Shown here: positions 1 through 5,148 of the stretch, piece by piece
Layout of the letters: each line of letters begins with the position of its first letter
How positions within the stretch are numbered: position 1 is the stretch's first letter
Origin: an uncultured Christensenellaceae bacterium
GTDB taxonomy: Bacteria > Bacillota > Clostridia > Christensenellales > Aristaeellaceae
Direction: 5' to 3'
Length of the DNA: 5,251 bases
Assembly (NCBI GenBank): GCA_905236495.1
Contig: CAJOPV010000118.1
Span: forward strand, 1 to 5,251
The notes under the pieces: generated by a model
What the model was told of the DNA's origin: nothing
Database searches by the model: none
The model's input: only the letters and a program-made list of their open reading frames with translations
Program-made: the position numbers and the translations under genes

Positions 1-89
1 TCTTTTTTTCTCTTTCTTACTGCTGCTATTTCTTCCAGTAACTGCAACCTGCTTTACTACTGTTGCATTTACTTTGAGAATTTACGGGC

Positions 90-132
90 AAAATAAAAAA
101 TGTTATCATTCAGCCTGCGGCTGGCGGGTAAC
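90..132 (-). terminator. Probable Rho-independent terminator of the leftward cluster
   Basis: Read on the minus strand, arms GTTA and TAAC (132-129 and 105-102) enclose an internal loop and a GC-rich inner stem CAGCC-gca-GGCTG (123-111). The hairpin is followed by A, then six T, A and four T (101-90). Stem plus T-tract fits an intrinsic terminator for the four-gene minus-strand cluster, whose last stop codon is about 160 bases upstream. The five-by-five internal loop on this strand weakens the stem, so the call is moderate. The hairpin at 134-159 abuts it and may assist. Confidence 0.5.
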
Positions 133-133
133 G

Positions 134-159
134 CGAAAGGGGAATGCTTCCCCTTTTCG
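134..159. repeat. Inverted repeat (hairpin) next to the terminator
   Basis: Eleven base pairs are formed by CGAAAGGGGAA (134-144) and TTCCCCTTT-CG (148-159), with one bulged T at 157 and a three-base loop TGC. The A-rich/G-rich stem with a short T run resembles a bidirectional terminator. It lies directly upstream, in the minus-strand sense, of the hairpin at 102-132. No long T-tract follows its own stem, so it may only reinforce termination or protect the 3' end of the message. Confidence 0.5.
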
Positions 160-294
160 GGAACCCTCTGCGGTTTTTCCTAAAATCTCCGCGGGATTTC
201 CAAACGGAAAAAACGCAAGGAATGAATTCTGCAAGCAATTGGTTTCTATTCTTGCTTTCCTGAAGGCTGAATGGCGACAAAAAATTTGTGCTGC

Positions 295-1734
295 TCAGAT
301 GGCAAGCGTCCGAACGCTGAGGACGCGGCCCGCCTCGTCGGTTGTCACCCGGGCGCCGCAGTCGCCCCGGTGCATCGATTTGCCGTCCACCCGGATTTCC
401 GCCCGGCGACCGTCGCTGTAAATACCGTAGCGGTGATGGGCGAAGGCCGCTTCATATTCGTAGGCATTCCCGCGGCCTAAACTGAACCATACCTGCCCCA
501 GATGAGGATGGATGCCGAAGCGGTGGGCGATGTATTCCAGCACGGCAAGCAGGGTGGGGCCGTAGGCGTCCTGAACGGGGCCGTCCTCCCCGGCTGCCAG
601 GGGCCGGTGGGTCTTTTCATACACCAGGGAGGGCTTGCCCGTGAAGGGATCGAACTGCTGGGTGAAGCGGCAGCCGTTTTCCGAAACGGCGTCCATCAGC
701 TTTTCTCCCAGCCGGGTCACGATATCGTCATAGCCGTAGTTTTCCAGGGCCAGAATGGCCCTTTGATAGGTGAGGCCCTGGGGCTGACCGCTCCAATTGT
801 TTTCCGGGGCGTTGCGGAAGGCGGGGTCGTTCGCCGCTACGCTGGGCAGGGGGAAAGGCGTCCAAAATTCCCGGGGGTTCAAAAGATGCTCCCGGACAAA
901 CCGATCCGCCATGTTCCGGGAGAGGGAACCCCAATACATGCAGCGCAGGGGATTGTGGCACAGGATATCGATGGCCCGCCCGTTAGGGCCTCGGTCATAC
1001 AGAGCGCCTCGCTTTTCATCCCATAATTCCCGGCGCAAAGCGGCCCTGACCAGCTCCGCCTGCCGGGCCCATTCCTCCGCCCGGGCGCCGTCCCCCTCCA
1101 GGCGGCAGATGGCTGCCAAGGTGTCCCGGCAGGCATAGCTCCAGCTGGTTACGTCCATGGATGCCATGGGCACCGCCTGATACCCCCGGGGAGGCGTATC
1201 CCCGCTCCACCAGCAGGGAGCGTCGCCGTAGCGCAGGGCCAGATCCTCCCCCGTATCATAGACGCAGAAGGAGCGCAGCAGCCCGTCGTCCCTGAGGCTC
1301 CGGGTGCGCCAAAGGCAGGCGTCAAAGCGGATCAGGGTATCCTTGAGCTGCTGCAGATAATGCCGGTCCCGCCCGGCAAGGAAATACAGGTTCAGGGCGG
1401 AGAAGGGAAAGCAAAAGCCCTGGTATTTATCGAATTGGGGCTCCACCCTGCCGTTTTCGCAGCGGATGGAGCCGGGCAGCCGCCCGTCTCGGCGCTGATG
1501 CCGCATGAACAGGAGGCAATTATTCAGCGCCGTTTGCAGCTCCCGCAGGGCGTACATTTCCCCGCCCATGGGCTGGGTCTCCAGCCAGATTTTTTCGTAG
1601 CCGCCCCCCTCCACCAGCACCCGATCGCCGCCAAACGACCGCAGGTTGCCGCGGCACTTTTTTTCCGCCTCCGCATAGACCTTCTGCAGCTTTTCGTTTT
1701 CGGTGCGGAAGCTGACGCTGGTTTCGGGCAGCAA
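295..1734 (-). CDS. GH63 / MGH1-like glycoside hydrolase, six-hairpin (alpha/alpha)6 barrel
   Basis: Predicted cytoplasmic sugar hydrolase of 479 residues with no signal peptide or membrane helix. Family evidence: the segment at 57-90 (GGEMYALRELQTALNN then QRRDGRLPGSI) matches the first helical hairpins of GH63/mannosylglycerate-hydrolase-like enzymes. YDTGED at 159-164 is where the general-acid Asp is expected. NNWSGQPQG at 312-320 resembles the conserved NNWRGP segment, and FTQQFDPFTGKP at 357-368 resembles the FxExYDPxTG segment. Residues about 408-479 look like a small beta-sandwich tail. In the last motif Gln359 sits where a catalytic Glu is usual, so activity is uncertain. The start is TTG, supported by GGAGGG six bases upstream, and the next in-frame ATG (residue 56) would remove the N-terminus. 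It is the last gene of the cluster, 31 bases after the SRAP gene. The substrate is unknown; an alpha-glucoside or alpha-mannoside is a family-based guess. GH37/trehalase-like or GH15-like relatives share the fold. Confidence 0.8.
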   Translation of the reverse strand: MLPETSVSFRTENEKLQKVYAEAEKKCRGNLRSFGGDRVLVEGGGYEKIWLETQPMGGEMYALRELQTALNNCLLFMRHQRRDGRLPGSIRCENGRVEPQFDKYQGFCFPFSALNLYFLAGRDRHYLQQLKDTLIRFDACLWRTRSLRDDGLLRSFCVYDTGEDLALRYGDAPCWWSGDTPPRGYQAVPMASMDVTSWSYACRDTLAAICRLEGDGARAEEWARQAELVRAALRRELWDEKRGALYDRGPNGRAIDILCHNPLRCMYWGSLSRNMADRFVREHLLNPREFWTPFPLPSVAANDPAFRNAPENNWSGQPQGLTYQRAILALENYGYDDIVTRLGEKLMDAVSENGCRFTQQFDPFTGKPSLVYEKTHRPLAAGEDGPVQDAYGPTLLAVLEYIAHRFGIHPHLGQVWFSLGRGNAYEYEAAFAHHRYGIYSDGRRAEIRVDGKSMHRGDCGARVTTDEAGRVLSVRTLAI

Positions 1735-1740
1735 GGGGAA

Positions 1741-1746
1741 CCCTCC
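1741..1746 (-). promoter_or_regulatory. Ribosome binding site that decides the TTG start
   Basis: On the minus strand GGAGGG lies six bases before the TTG at 1734-1732. No ATG or GTG at a suitable distance competes, so this site is the main reason for choosing the TTG start of the glycoside hydrolase. Confidence 0.65.
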
Positions 1747-1765
1747 ATCCTTTGTTTTTTTCGCG

Positions 1766-2407
1766 TCACGCGGCGCGGAAGATCATATCCTGTTCGCACA
1801 GCGTCAGGGCCTGCCGGGGGTCGGCGGCCCGATCCAGCCATGCGTCCCGGTTCTTTTCCGAAAAGATCACGGGCATCCGATCGTGAATAAAGGCGATGGA
1901 AGCGGCGGGGGGACGGGTGAGAATGGAAAGCGCCGGCAGCGTCCGGGCCGCTTCATAGCGGTAAATGCCCGCCAGATACAGGATCCCCGGGGCCTCCGGG
2001 CGGATGGCGTATTTGGTTTTGGCAGCCTTTCCGCCTTTGCCGGCAGCTTCCGCCTGAATCTGCAGGGAAGGCCCCTCCCCCCACTCGAAATACCAGGAGC
2101 AGGGGACCAGGCAGCGGCGCTCCAGCATGGCGGCGCGGAACAGGGGCTTATCCAGCGCCGTTTCGCTGCGGGTATTGATGATCAGGCCCTTGCCGCCGGG
2201 CCGGTGAAAGCCCCATTCCATGGGGAAGGCCCCCGGCTGCCCGTTCCTGCCCATTGCCAGGGCCGCTATCACGGCGGTGGGAAATACCTCCCCCCGGGCT
2301 ACGGTTTCCTCCCCTGTGAGGGCCCGCTGCCGCCGTTCCGCCTCCCGGATCATGCGGGAAAGCAATTCGTTCTCGCTTTCCCCTTCCACGAAAAACCGTC
2401 CGCACAT
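1766..2407 (-). CDS. SRAP domain protein (HMCES/YedK type), abasic-site DNA-protein crosslinker
   Basis: Cytoplasmic SRAP protein of 213 residues. In the family, Met1 is removed and Cys2 forms a thiazolidine crosslink with abasic sites in single-stranded DNA, shielding them from error-prone processing and strand breakage. The sequence shows all expected active-site elements: MCGRFF at the N-terminus (Cys2), NTRSET with Asn78, YFEWGE with Glu108, and HDRMPVI with His175. GEVFPT at 39-44 occupies the usual position of the family's APT motif. The reading frame is open for 17 codons further upstream, but the ATG at 2407 is right because Cys must be residue 2, and GGGGGA lies seven bases before it. 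A Gly/Ala/Lys-rich insert at about 119-132 is longer than usual between two strands. It lies 63 bases after the leucine-rich-repeat gene and 31 before the hydrolase. No LexA box was recognised. Homologues include E. coli YedK. Confidence 0.95.
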   Translation of the reverse strand: MCGRFFVEGESENELLSRMIREAERRQRALTGEETVARGEVFPTAVIAALAMGRNGQPGAFPMEWGFHRPGGKGLIINTRSETALDKPLFRAAMLERRCLVPCSWYFEWGEGPSLQIQAEAAGKGGKAAKTKYAIRPEAPGILYLAGIYRYEAARTLPALSILTRPPAASIAFIHDRMPVIFSEKNRDAWLDRAADPRQALTLCEQDMIFRAA

Positions 2408-2414
2408 TTTGAAT

Positions 2415-2420
2415 TCCCCC
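2415..2420 (-). promoter_or_regulatory. Ribosome binding site fixing the SRAP start
   Basis: GGGGGA on the minus strand is seven bases before ATG at 2407. It supports the internal start that places Cys at position 2, rather than the longer frame beginning at 2458, which starts inside the inverted repeat at 2433-2463. Confidence 0.6.
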
Positions 2421-2432
2421 AACCATGCAAGC

Positions 2433-2463
2433 ACCCCTTGGGGCTCAGTCTGCCTCAAGGGGT
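2433..2463. repeat. 12-bp inverted repeat between LRR and SRAP genes
   Basis: ACCCCTTGGGGC (2433-2444) pairs with GCCTCAAGGGGT (2452-2463) around a seven-base loop. On the plus strand one pair is G-T; on the minus strand, where the flanking genes are read, that pair becomes a C-A mismatch. It sits 7 bases past the LRR stop codon and 25 bases before the SRAP start. No T-tract follows on the minus strand, so it is a poor intrinsic terminator there. It may be an mRNA-stability or processing hairpin, an attenuator, or a copy of a dispersed repeat. Confidence 0.65.
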
Positions 2464-2470
2464 AGGCTTT

Positions 2471-3388
2471 CTATTCTTCAATTTCGGGCCAGGAATCGGG
2501 GAAGGGCTCATAGACGTTGGTGCGCATCATGCGGAACACGATCTGCCGATGGGGGTGGTTTTCATCCCGCCAGCCGCCCAGAGACGGCTCGCTGACGGTA
2601 TCGATGTGGGTATCGGGCAGGGCTTCCTTCAGCATGGCGACCACGTCCTTGGGCACCGGCTTATCCACCTTCTTGCTGTTGGAGCGGTACAGCCACAGGC
2701 GCTTGAGATTCTTGAGCCCCAGCAGCGGCGTGTAATCCTCCACCCGGTTATAGCCCATGTTGAGATCGATAAGGGTCGTCAGCCCCGCCAGGGGAGAGAT
2801 ATCGGTGATATCGTTGTTGAATATCTCCAGATATTCCAGGTGCTTCAGGCTGGCGATGGGGGTGATATCGCTGATCTGGTTGCAGGCGATGATGAGCACC
2901 CGCAATTCCGGCAGCTCATAAAGGAAATCCAGGGTATCCACCGTGTTATGCCCGAAATCCAGCGCCTTTAGGTGTCTGCAGAAGCGGAACGCCCTTGCCA
3001 GCACATTGCCGTGGGGGTTATAGCCGTTGATATGCAGCGTGGAATAGGCGGTCATATCCGTGCGGATGGTATGCGTATGGGTGTTATCCTTGATGACGAT
3101 GGTCCAGCCGAATTCGATATCCGGGAACCGATCGGCAATCTCCTCGCACTGGGTCACCCGCAGTGCGTTGGCGAACATATCCACCTTTTTTACGTTGGGA
3201 AGCTGGGAAAGAAAGGCGTAAAACGCCTCGAAATCGGATACCTTCACCTTGCCGAAATCCACGTATTCCGCATCCCTCGGCGCGCTGATAAGCCGCAGAT
3301 ACCAAACGTCCCCGTCCTCGGCCCCTGCGGGGCAAAGGGACATAAGCATCAGCGCCGCCAGGATCAAAGCCAATAAACGCCTGCTCAT
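2471..3388 (-). CDS. Secreted leucine-rich-repeat protein (SDS22/internalin-type repeats)
   Basis: 305-residue exported protein, probably a binding or scaffold protein outside the membrane. Residues 1-23 are a signal peptide: Arg3-Arg4, a hydrophobic stretch at 5-18, and AGA before a cleavage site at 23/24. Cys19 does not sit in a good lipobox, so signal peptidase I is more likely. Residues about 40-97 form an N-terminal cap with a LPNVKKVDM segment and FPDIEFGW. Four exact 22-residue repeats follow at 139-160, 161-182, 183-204 and 205-226, with the pattern LxxLxIxxNxITDIxPLxxL. The fifth ends at about 236 (LKRLWLYRS). Residues 237-305 form a C-terminal region rich in His, Arg and Trp with no membrane anchor or LPxTG motif. 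The start ATG is preceded by GAAAGG with nine-base spacing. Second gene of the cluster, 28 bases after the DUF937 gene. The ligand is unknown. Confidence 0.85.
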   Translation of the reverse strand: MSRRLLALILAALMLMSLCPAGAEDGDVWYLRLISAPRDAEYVDFGKVKVSDFEAFYAFLSQLPNVKKVDMFANALRVTQCEEIADRFPDIEFGWTIVIKDNTHTHTIRTDMTAYSTLHINGYNPHGNVLARAFRFCRHLKALDFGHNTVDTLDFLYELPELRVLIIACNQISDITPIASLKHLEYLEIFNNDITDISPLAGLTTLIDLNMGYNRVEDYTPLLGLKNLKRLWLYRSNSKKVDKPVPKDVVAMLKEALPDTHIDTVSEPSLGGWRDENHPHRQIVFRMMRTNVYEPFPDSWPEIEE

Positions 3389-3416
3389 TTGTTTGCGCCT
3401 TTCTGCCTGAAAAGGC

Positions 3417-4043
3417 TCACTTTTTCCCGGTGGTTTTCTTTGCCGTGGTGGTCTTCCTGGCGGATGTGGAGGCGTTTTTTTGGGCGGCGGCAGTCGTTTT
3501 CTTCGCCGTGGCGGTCTTCTTGGCGGCAGTGGAGGCGGTCTTCTTGGCGGTGGCAGTCGTTTTCTTCACCGTGGCGGTCTTTTTTGCGGTGGTCTTCTTA
3601 TTGGGGTTCTTGATGACGGTGGGGGAGGAAGAAGCCGCGGCAGCCGTTTCCGTGCCGCCGGAGGAGCCTCCCAGCAGCCCCATCAGCAGGCTGCCCAGCC
3701 CGCCGGAGGAGGAAGAAGAACTGCTGCCGGAGGAGCCCCCCAGCAGGCCCGTCAGCAATCCCCCCAGCCCGCCGCCGGAGGAGGAGGAAGAATCGCCGCC
3801 GCCCAGCAGGCTTTGCAGAAGGGGCCAAACGGCGGTGATGATGGACATGATCTTATCCAGCCCCAGACCCGTTTCCTGGCTGGCGTTCTGGGCCGCGCTG
3901 TCCGCGCTGCCGCCGCCCAGCAGCGCCGGGAGCACGGAGGAGAGCACCCCCCGCACCTCGTTTTCGCTGGCGCCGCTGCTGCGGCTCACCTGCTTCACCG
4001 TATCGCCGCCCAGCAGCGTATTGAGCATCGAACTTATATCCAT
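3417..4043 (-). CDS. DUF937 protein with Ser/Gly middle and lysine-rich histone-H1-like tail
   Basis: 208 residues, predicted cytoplasmic, function unknown. Residues 1-45 (MDISSMLNTLLGG, then ASENEVRGVLSSVLPALLGG) and 60-83 (GLDKIMSIITAVWPLLQSLLGG) match the helical DUF937 pattern. Residues 84-140 are low-complexity Ser/Gly with two copies of GGLGxLLxGLLGGSSG (91-106, 114-129). Residues 149-208 are almost only Lys, Thr, Ala and Ser, with KK pairs every 5-8 residues and no acidic residue after Glu132. This composition resembles the C-terminal tails of histone H1 and of bacterial AlgP/HupN-like proteins, so DNA or another polyanion is a plausible partner; this is inference. The ATG start has AAGGAGAT at nine-base spacing, and a near-consensus promoter lies just upstream, making this the first gene of the leftward cluster. 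Confidence 0.85.
   Translation of the reverse strand: MDISSMLNTLLGGDTVKQVSRSSGASENEVRGVLSSVLPALLGGGSADSAAQNASQETGLGLDKIMSIITAVWPLLQSLLGGGDSSSSSGGGLGGLLTGLLGGSSGSSSSSSSGGLGSLLMGLLGGSSGGTETAAAASSSPTVIKNPNKKTTAKKTATVKKTTATAKKTASTAAKKTATAKKTTAAAQKNASTSARKTTTAKKTTGKK
3420..3599 (-). repeat. Degenerate KKT/KKTA codon repeats encoding the cationic tail
   Basis: Sixty codons (residues 149-208) are built of imperfect units such as AKKTATAKKTT and TAKKTASTAAKK. At DNA level the plus strand shows recurring GGCGGTCTTCTTGGCGG-like blocks. Such tracts change length easily by slippage or recombination, so homologues probably differ in tail length while staying in frame. Confidence 0.7.
3657..3773 (-). repeat. 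Two direct repeats encoding GGLGxLLxGLLGGSSG, with a Ser tract between
   Basis: The 48-base units at 3773-3726 and 3704-3657 encode near-identical 16-residue segments and are separated by a run of Ser codons (residues 107-113). Each unit has a short Leu-rich amphipathic core like the LLGG ends of the DUF937 helices, suggesting that they were duplicated from the domain itself. Confidence 0.6.
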
Positions 4044-4052
4044 GGATAGCTC

Positions 4053-4060
4053 ATCTCCTT
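4053..4060 (-). promoter_or_regulatory. Ribosome binding site of the DUF937 gene
   Basis: AAGGAGAT on the minus strand lies nine bases before the ATG at 4043. It is a strong Shine-Dalgarno match and confirms the start of the first gene in the cluster. Confidence 0.75.
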
Positions 4061-4074
4061 ACCCATTTTTTCTC

Positions 4075-4088
4075 ATTATGCACATAAT
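4075..4088. promoter_or_regulatory. Palindrome on the leftward -10 box, candidate operator
   Basis: ATTATG-CA-CATAAT is a perfect 6-bp inverted repeat with a two-base centre. One arm is exactly the -10 box of the leftward promoter. A dimeric repressor bound here would block that promoter. Because a -10 box is AT-rich, chance symmetry is possible. Confidence 0.35.
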
Positions 4089-4103
4089 ATTGTGTTTCGT
4101 CAA
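4075..4103 (-). promoter_or_regulatory. Promoter of the leftward four-gene cluster
   Basis: On the minus strand TTGACG (4103-4098) and CATAAT (4080-4075) are separated by exactly 17 bases, with five of six consensus matches in each box. Transcription should begin near 4068, giving a leader of about 25 bases with the ribosome binding site inside it. A sigma-A type housekeeping promoter is inferred. Confidence 0.75.
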
Positions 4104-4114
4104 GAAAGTTTTCT
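4103..4114. promoter_or_regulatory. Palindrome between the two -35 boxes, candidate operator
   Basis: AGAAA-GT-TTTCT is a perfect 5-bp inverted repeat lying between the back-to-back -35 boxes of the divergent promoters. A looser dyad TTTTC...GAAAA (4109-4129) overlaps it and the rightward -35 box. A regulator here could affect both transcription units. The arms are short and AT-rich, so this is only a candidate. Confidence 0.3.
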
Positions 4115-4122
4115 ACAATTTA

Positions 4123-4150
4123 TTGAAAATACAGATTTTTCATGTATAAT
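4123..4150 (+). promoter_or_regulatory. Promoter of the rightward membrane-protein gene
   Basis: TTGAAA (4123-4128) and a perfect TATAAT (4145-4150) are separated by 16 bases. Transcription should start near 4157, leaving a leader of about 33 bases before the GTG start codon. The box match is close to the sigma-A consensus. Confidence 0.8.
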
Positions 4151-4175
4151 GGAGGGGTACCAATCTTGGAAGGAT

Positions 4176-4180
4176 AGGAG
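4176..4180 (+). promoter_or_regulatory. Ribosome binding site supporting the GTG start
   Basis: AGGAG ends nine bases before GTG at 4190. There is no in-frame ATG until residue 81, which lies inside the membrane region, so the GTG is the start. Confidence 0.75.
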
Positions 4181-4189
4181 AGATGCATC

Positions 4190-5071
4190 GTGTCGGAAAA
4201 TAAGACCCCCCAGAAGAAAGCGCATAAGATCTATTCCGCTACCACGGGCCAGCAGACCACCAAGGAGCAAGCCGCCAAGGAAGTGGCCCAGGCCCTGGCG
4301 AACCAGACCCATCAGAGCACCGTGGGGCTGCGCATCGGCGCCATCGTGCTGTGGGTGCTGGCGATCGGGTTTGAGATCCTGGCGCTGCTGGTGGCGGTGG
4401 AAAAATTCGCCCCCAAGTTCCTGGACAGCATGCCCCTGTGGGTGCCGGTGGCGGTGCTGCTGGTGCTGGATCTGATCTGCCTCATTATCGGCAGCCAGCT
4501 GTGGAAAAAGGCCAACCACATCAACCCCATGTCCGAAAAGAACAAGGCCCTGTTCTGGCTGTGGAATAACCTGGGGCTGATCGTCGCCGTGCTGGCCTTC
4601 GTGCCCTTCATCGTGATCCTGGCGACCAACAAGGATGCCGACCCCAAGATCAAGAAGGTGGGCGCCATCGTGGCGGTGGCGGCGCTGCTCATCGGCGGCG
4701 CCAGCAGCATCGATTACAACCCCGTCTCCAAGGAGCAGAAAGAAGCTGCCATGGAGGCCATCACCACCACCGTGTATTGGACCAACACCCGCTCCGGCAA
4801 GGCCTATCACACCCATGAGGACTGCCAGACCCTGAACCAGACGGATGAGCTGGTGGCCGGCAGCGTGGAGCAGGCCATCGCCGCCAACCGGGTGAAGCTG
4901 TGCTACTTCTGCGCCAAGCGGGACGGCCTGGAAAATACCGTTGCCACCGAGGACGGCGTGGGCGAAGTGGTGCTCAACCAGCTGGAGGAAAAGGTGGATG
5001 AGGCCGTGGAAAGCCTGACGGAGGAAACCCCGGCGGAGGAAACCCCCGCTGAGGAACAGCCCGCCGCCTGA
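4190..5071 (+). CDS. Four-helix membrane protein with C-terminal His/Cys (possible zinc) module and acidic tail
   Basis: 293-residue protein of unknown function. Residues 1-45 are polar and Lys/Gln-rich. Four hydrophobic helices lie at about 48-70, 82-104, 121-146 and 157-172. The Lys-rich loop 106-119 suggests both termini face the cytoplasm. Residues 195-243 form a compact module: VYWTNTRSGKAYHTHEDC, a Leu-containing stretch, then CYFC. His207, His209, Cys212, Cys238 and Cys241 could bind zinc. The pattern YW.N..GK.YH....C..L ... C..C recurs in Firmicutes proteins of unknown role, and resembles Ada-like metal-binding modules. Residues 265-293 are acidic, with repeated TPAEE units. It has its own strong promoter, divergent from the DUF937 cluster. 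A 344-codon antisense frame over the same DNA is rejected as a shadow, since it has Gln/His-rich composition and no binding site. Confidence 0.85.
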   Translation: MSENKTPQKKAHKIYSATTGQQTTKEQAAKEVAQALANQTHQSTVGLRIGAIVLWVLAIGFEILALLVAVEKFAPKFLDSMPLWVPVAVLLVLDLICLIIGSQLWKKANHINPMSEKNKALFWLWNNLGLIVAVLAFVPFIVILATNKDADPKIKKVGAIVAVAALLIGGASSIDYNPVSKEQKEAAMEAITTTVYWTNTRSGKAYHTHEDCQTLNQTDELVAGSVEQAIAANRVKLCYFCAKRDGLENTVATEDGVGEVVLNQLEEKVDEAVESLTEETPAEETPAEEQPAA

Positions 5072-5099
5072 CGCTCCCCTCAAAAAACGGTTAACGTCA

Positions 5100-5112
5100 C
5101 TGCGATCCGCAG
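5100..5112. repeat. Short inverted repeat, first of the right-end array
   Basis: CTGCG-atc-CGCAG forms a 5-bp stem with a three-base loop, 28 bases after the membrane-protein stop codon. On its own it could be chance; it is listed because it precedes three strong hairpins. Confidence 0.4.
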
Positions 5113-5119
5113 CGGCGTT

Positions 5120-5148
5120 GCAGAGCATCGACAAAGTCGATGCTCTGC
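5120..5148. repeat. Perfect 13-bp inverted repeat
   Basis: GCAGAGCATCGAC (5120-5132) and GTCGATGCTCTGC (5136-5148) pair perfectly around the loop AAA. No T-tract follows, so a classical terminator is not obvious. It lies 48 bases after the stop codon of the membrane-protein gene and shares base 5148 with the next inverted repeat. Confidence 0.85.

Larger units (their letters stand above)
1..294. other. AT-rich intergenic region downstream of the leftward gene cluster
   Basis: I see no credible gene here. Reading frames that run through it have no ribosome binding site and continue as antisense of the glycoside hydrolase. The leftmost 20 bases are almost pure pyrimidine (T/C) on the plus strand, which could be the T-tract of a terminator lying off the left edge, but the stem would be outside the window. 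The region holds two adjacent hairpins (90-132 and 134-159), listed separately. It also has weaker inverted repeats, such as TTTCC/GGAAA at 197-210 and GCAAG/CTTGC arms at 231-255, which have no T-tract and no evident role. Confidence 0.6.

Noticed and set aside
26..109. A 27-codon minus-strand frame after the hairpin at 111-123
   Set aside because: The only upstream purine run is inside the hairpin stem, the frame covers the T-tract of the probable terminator, and the peptide has no recognisable feature.
2..421. Plus-strand frame open from the left edge, with an ATG at 74
   Set aside because: It continues antisense into the glycoside hydrolase, has no ribosome binding site at the ATG and no recognisable domain. 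It also spans the terminator-like hairpins.
2408..2458. Seventeen extra codons at the start of the SRAP gene
   Set aside because: SRAP activity requires Cys at position 2, which the downstream ATG provides with a good ribosome binding site; the upstream ATG lies inside an inverted repeat.
1703..2971. A 422-codon open frame on the plus strand
   Set aside because: It runs antisense across the SRAP gene and half of the LRR gene, both well supported, and has low-complexity Gly/Pro/Gln content and no binding site.
3386..3388. Lipoprotein signal at Cys19 of the LRR protein
   Set aside because: The residues before Cys19 (MSL) do not fit a lipobox because Leu is at -1; the AGA site at 21-23 fits signal peptidase I better.
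3430..4149. A 239-codon plus-strand frame opposite the DUF937 gene
   Set aside because: Its Val/Phe/Ala and Pro/Glu runs are the complements of the Lys/Thr and Ser/Gly repeats of the real gene, and it would run through both divergent promoters.
4100..5134. A 344-codon open frame on the minus strand, longer than the opposing gene
   Set aside because: It is antisense to the membrane-protein gene, has the Gln/His/Gly-rich composition of a shadow frame, and would start inside the hairpin array without a binding site. The plus-strand gene has a promoter, a ribosome binding site, membrane helices and a recognisable module.
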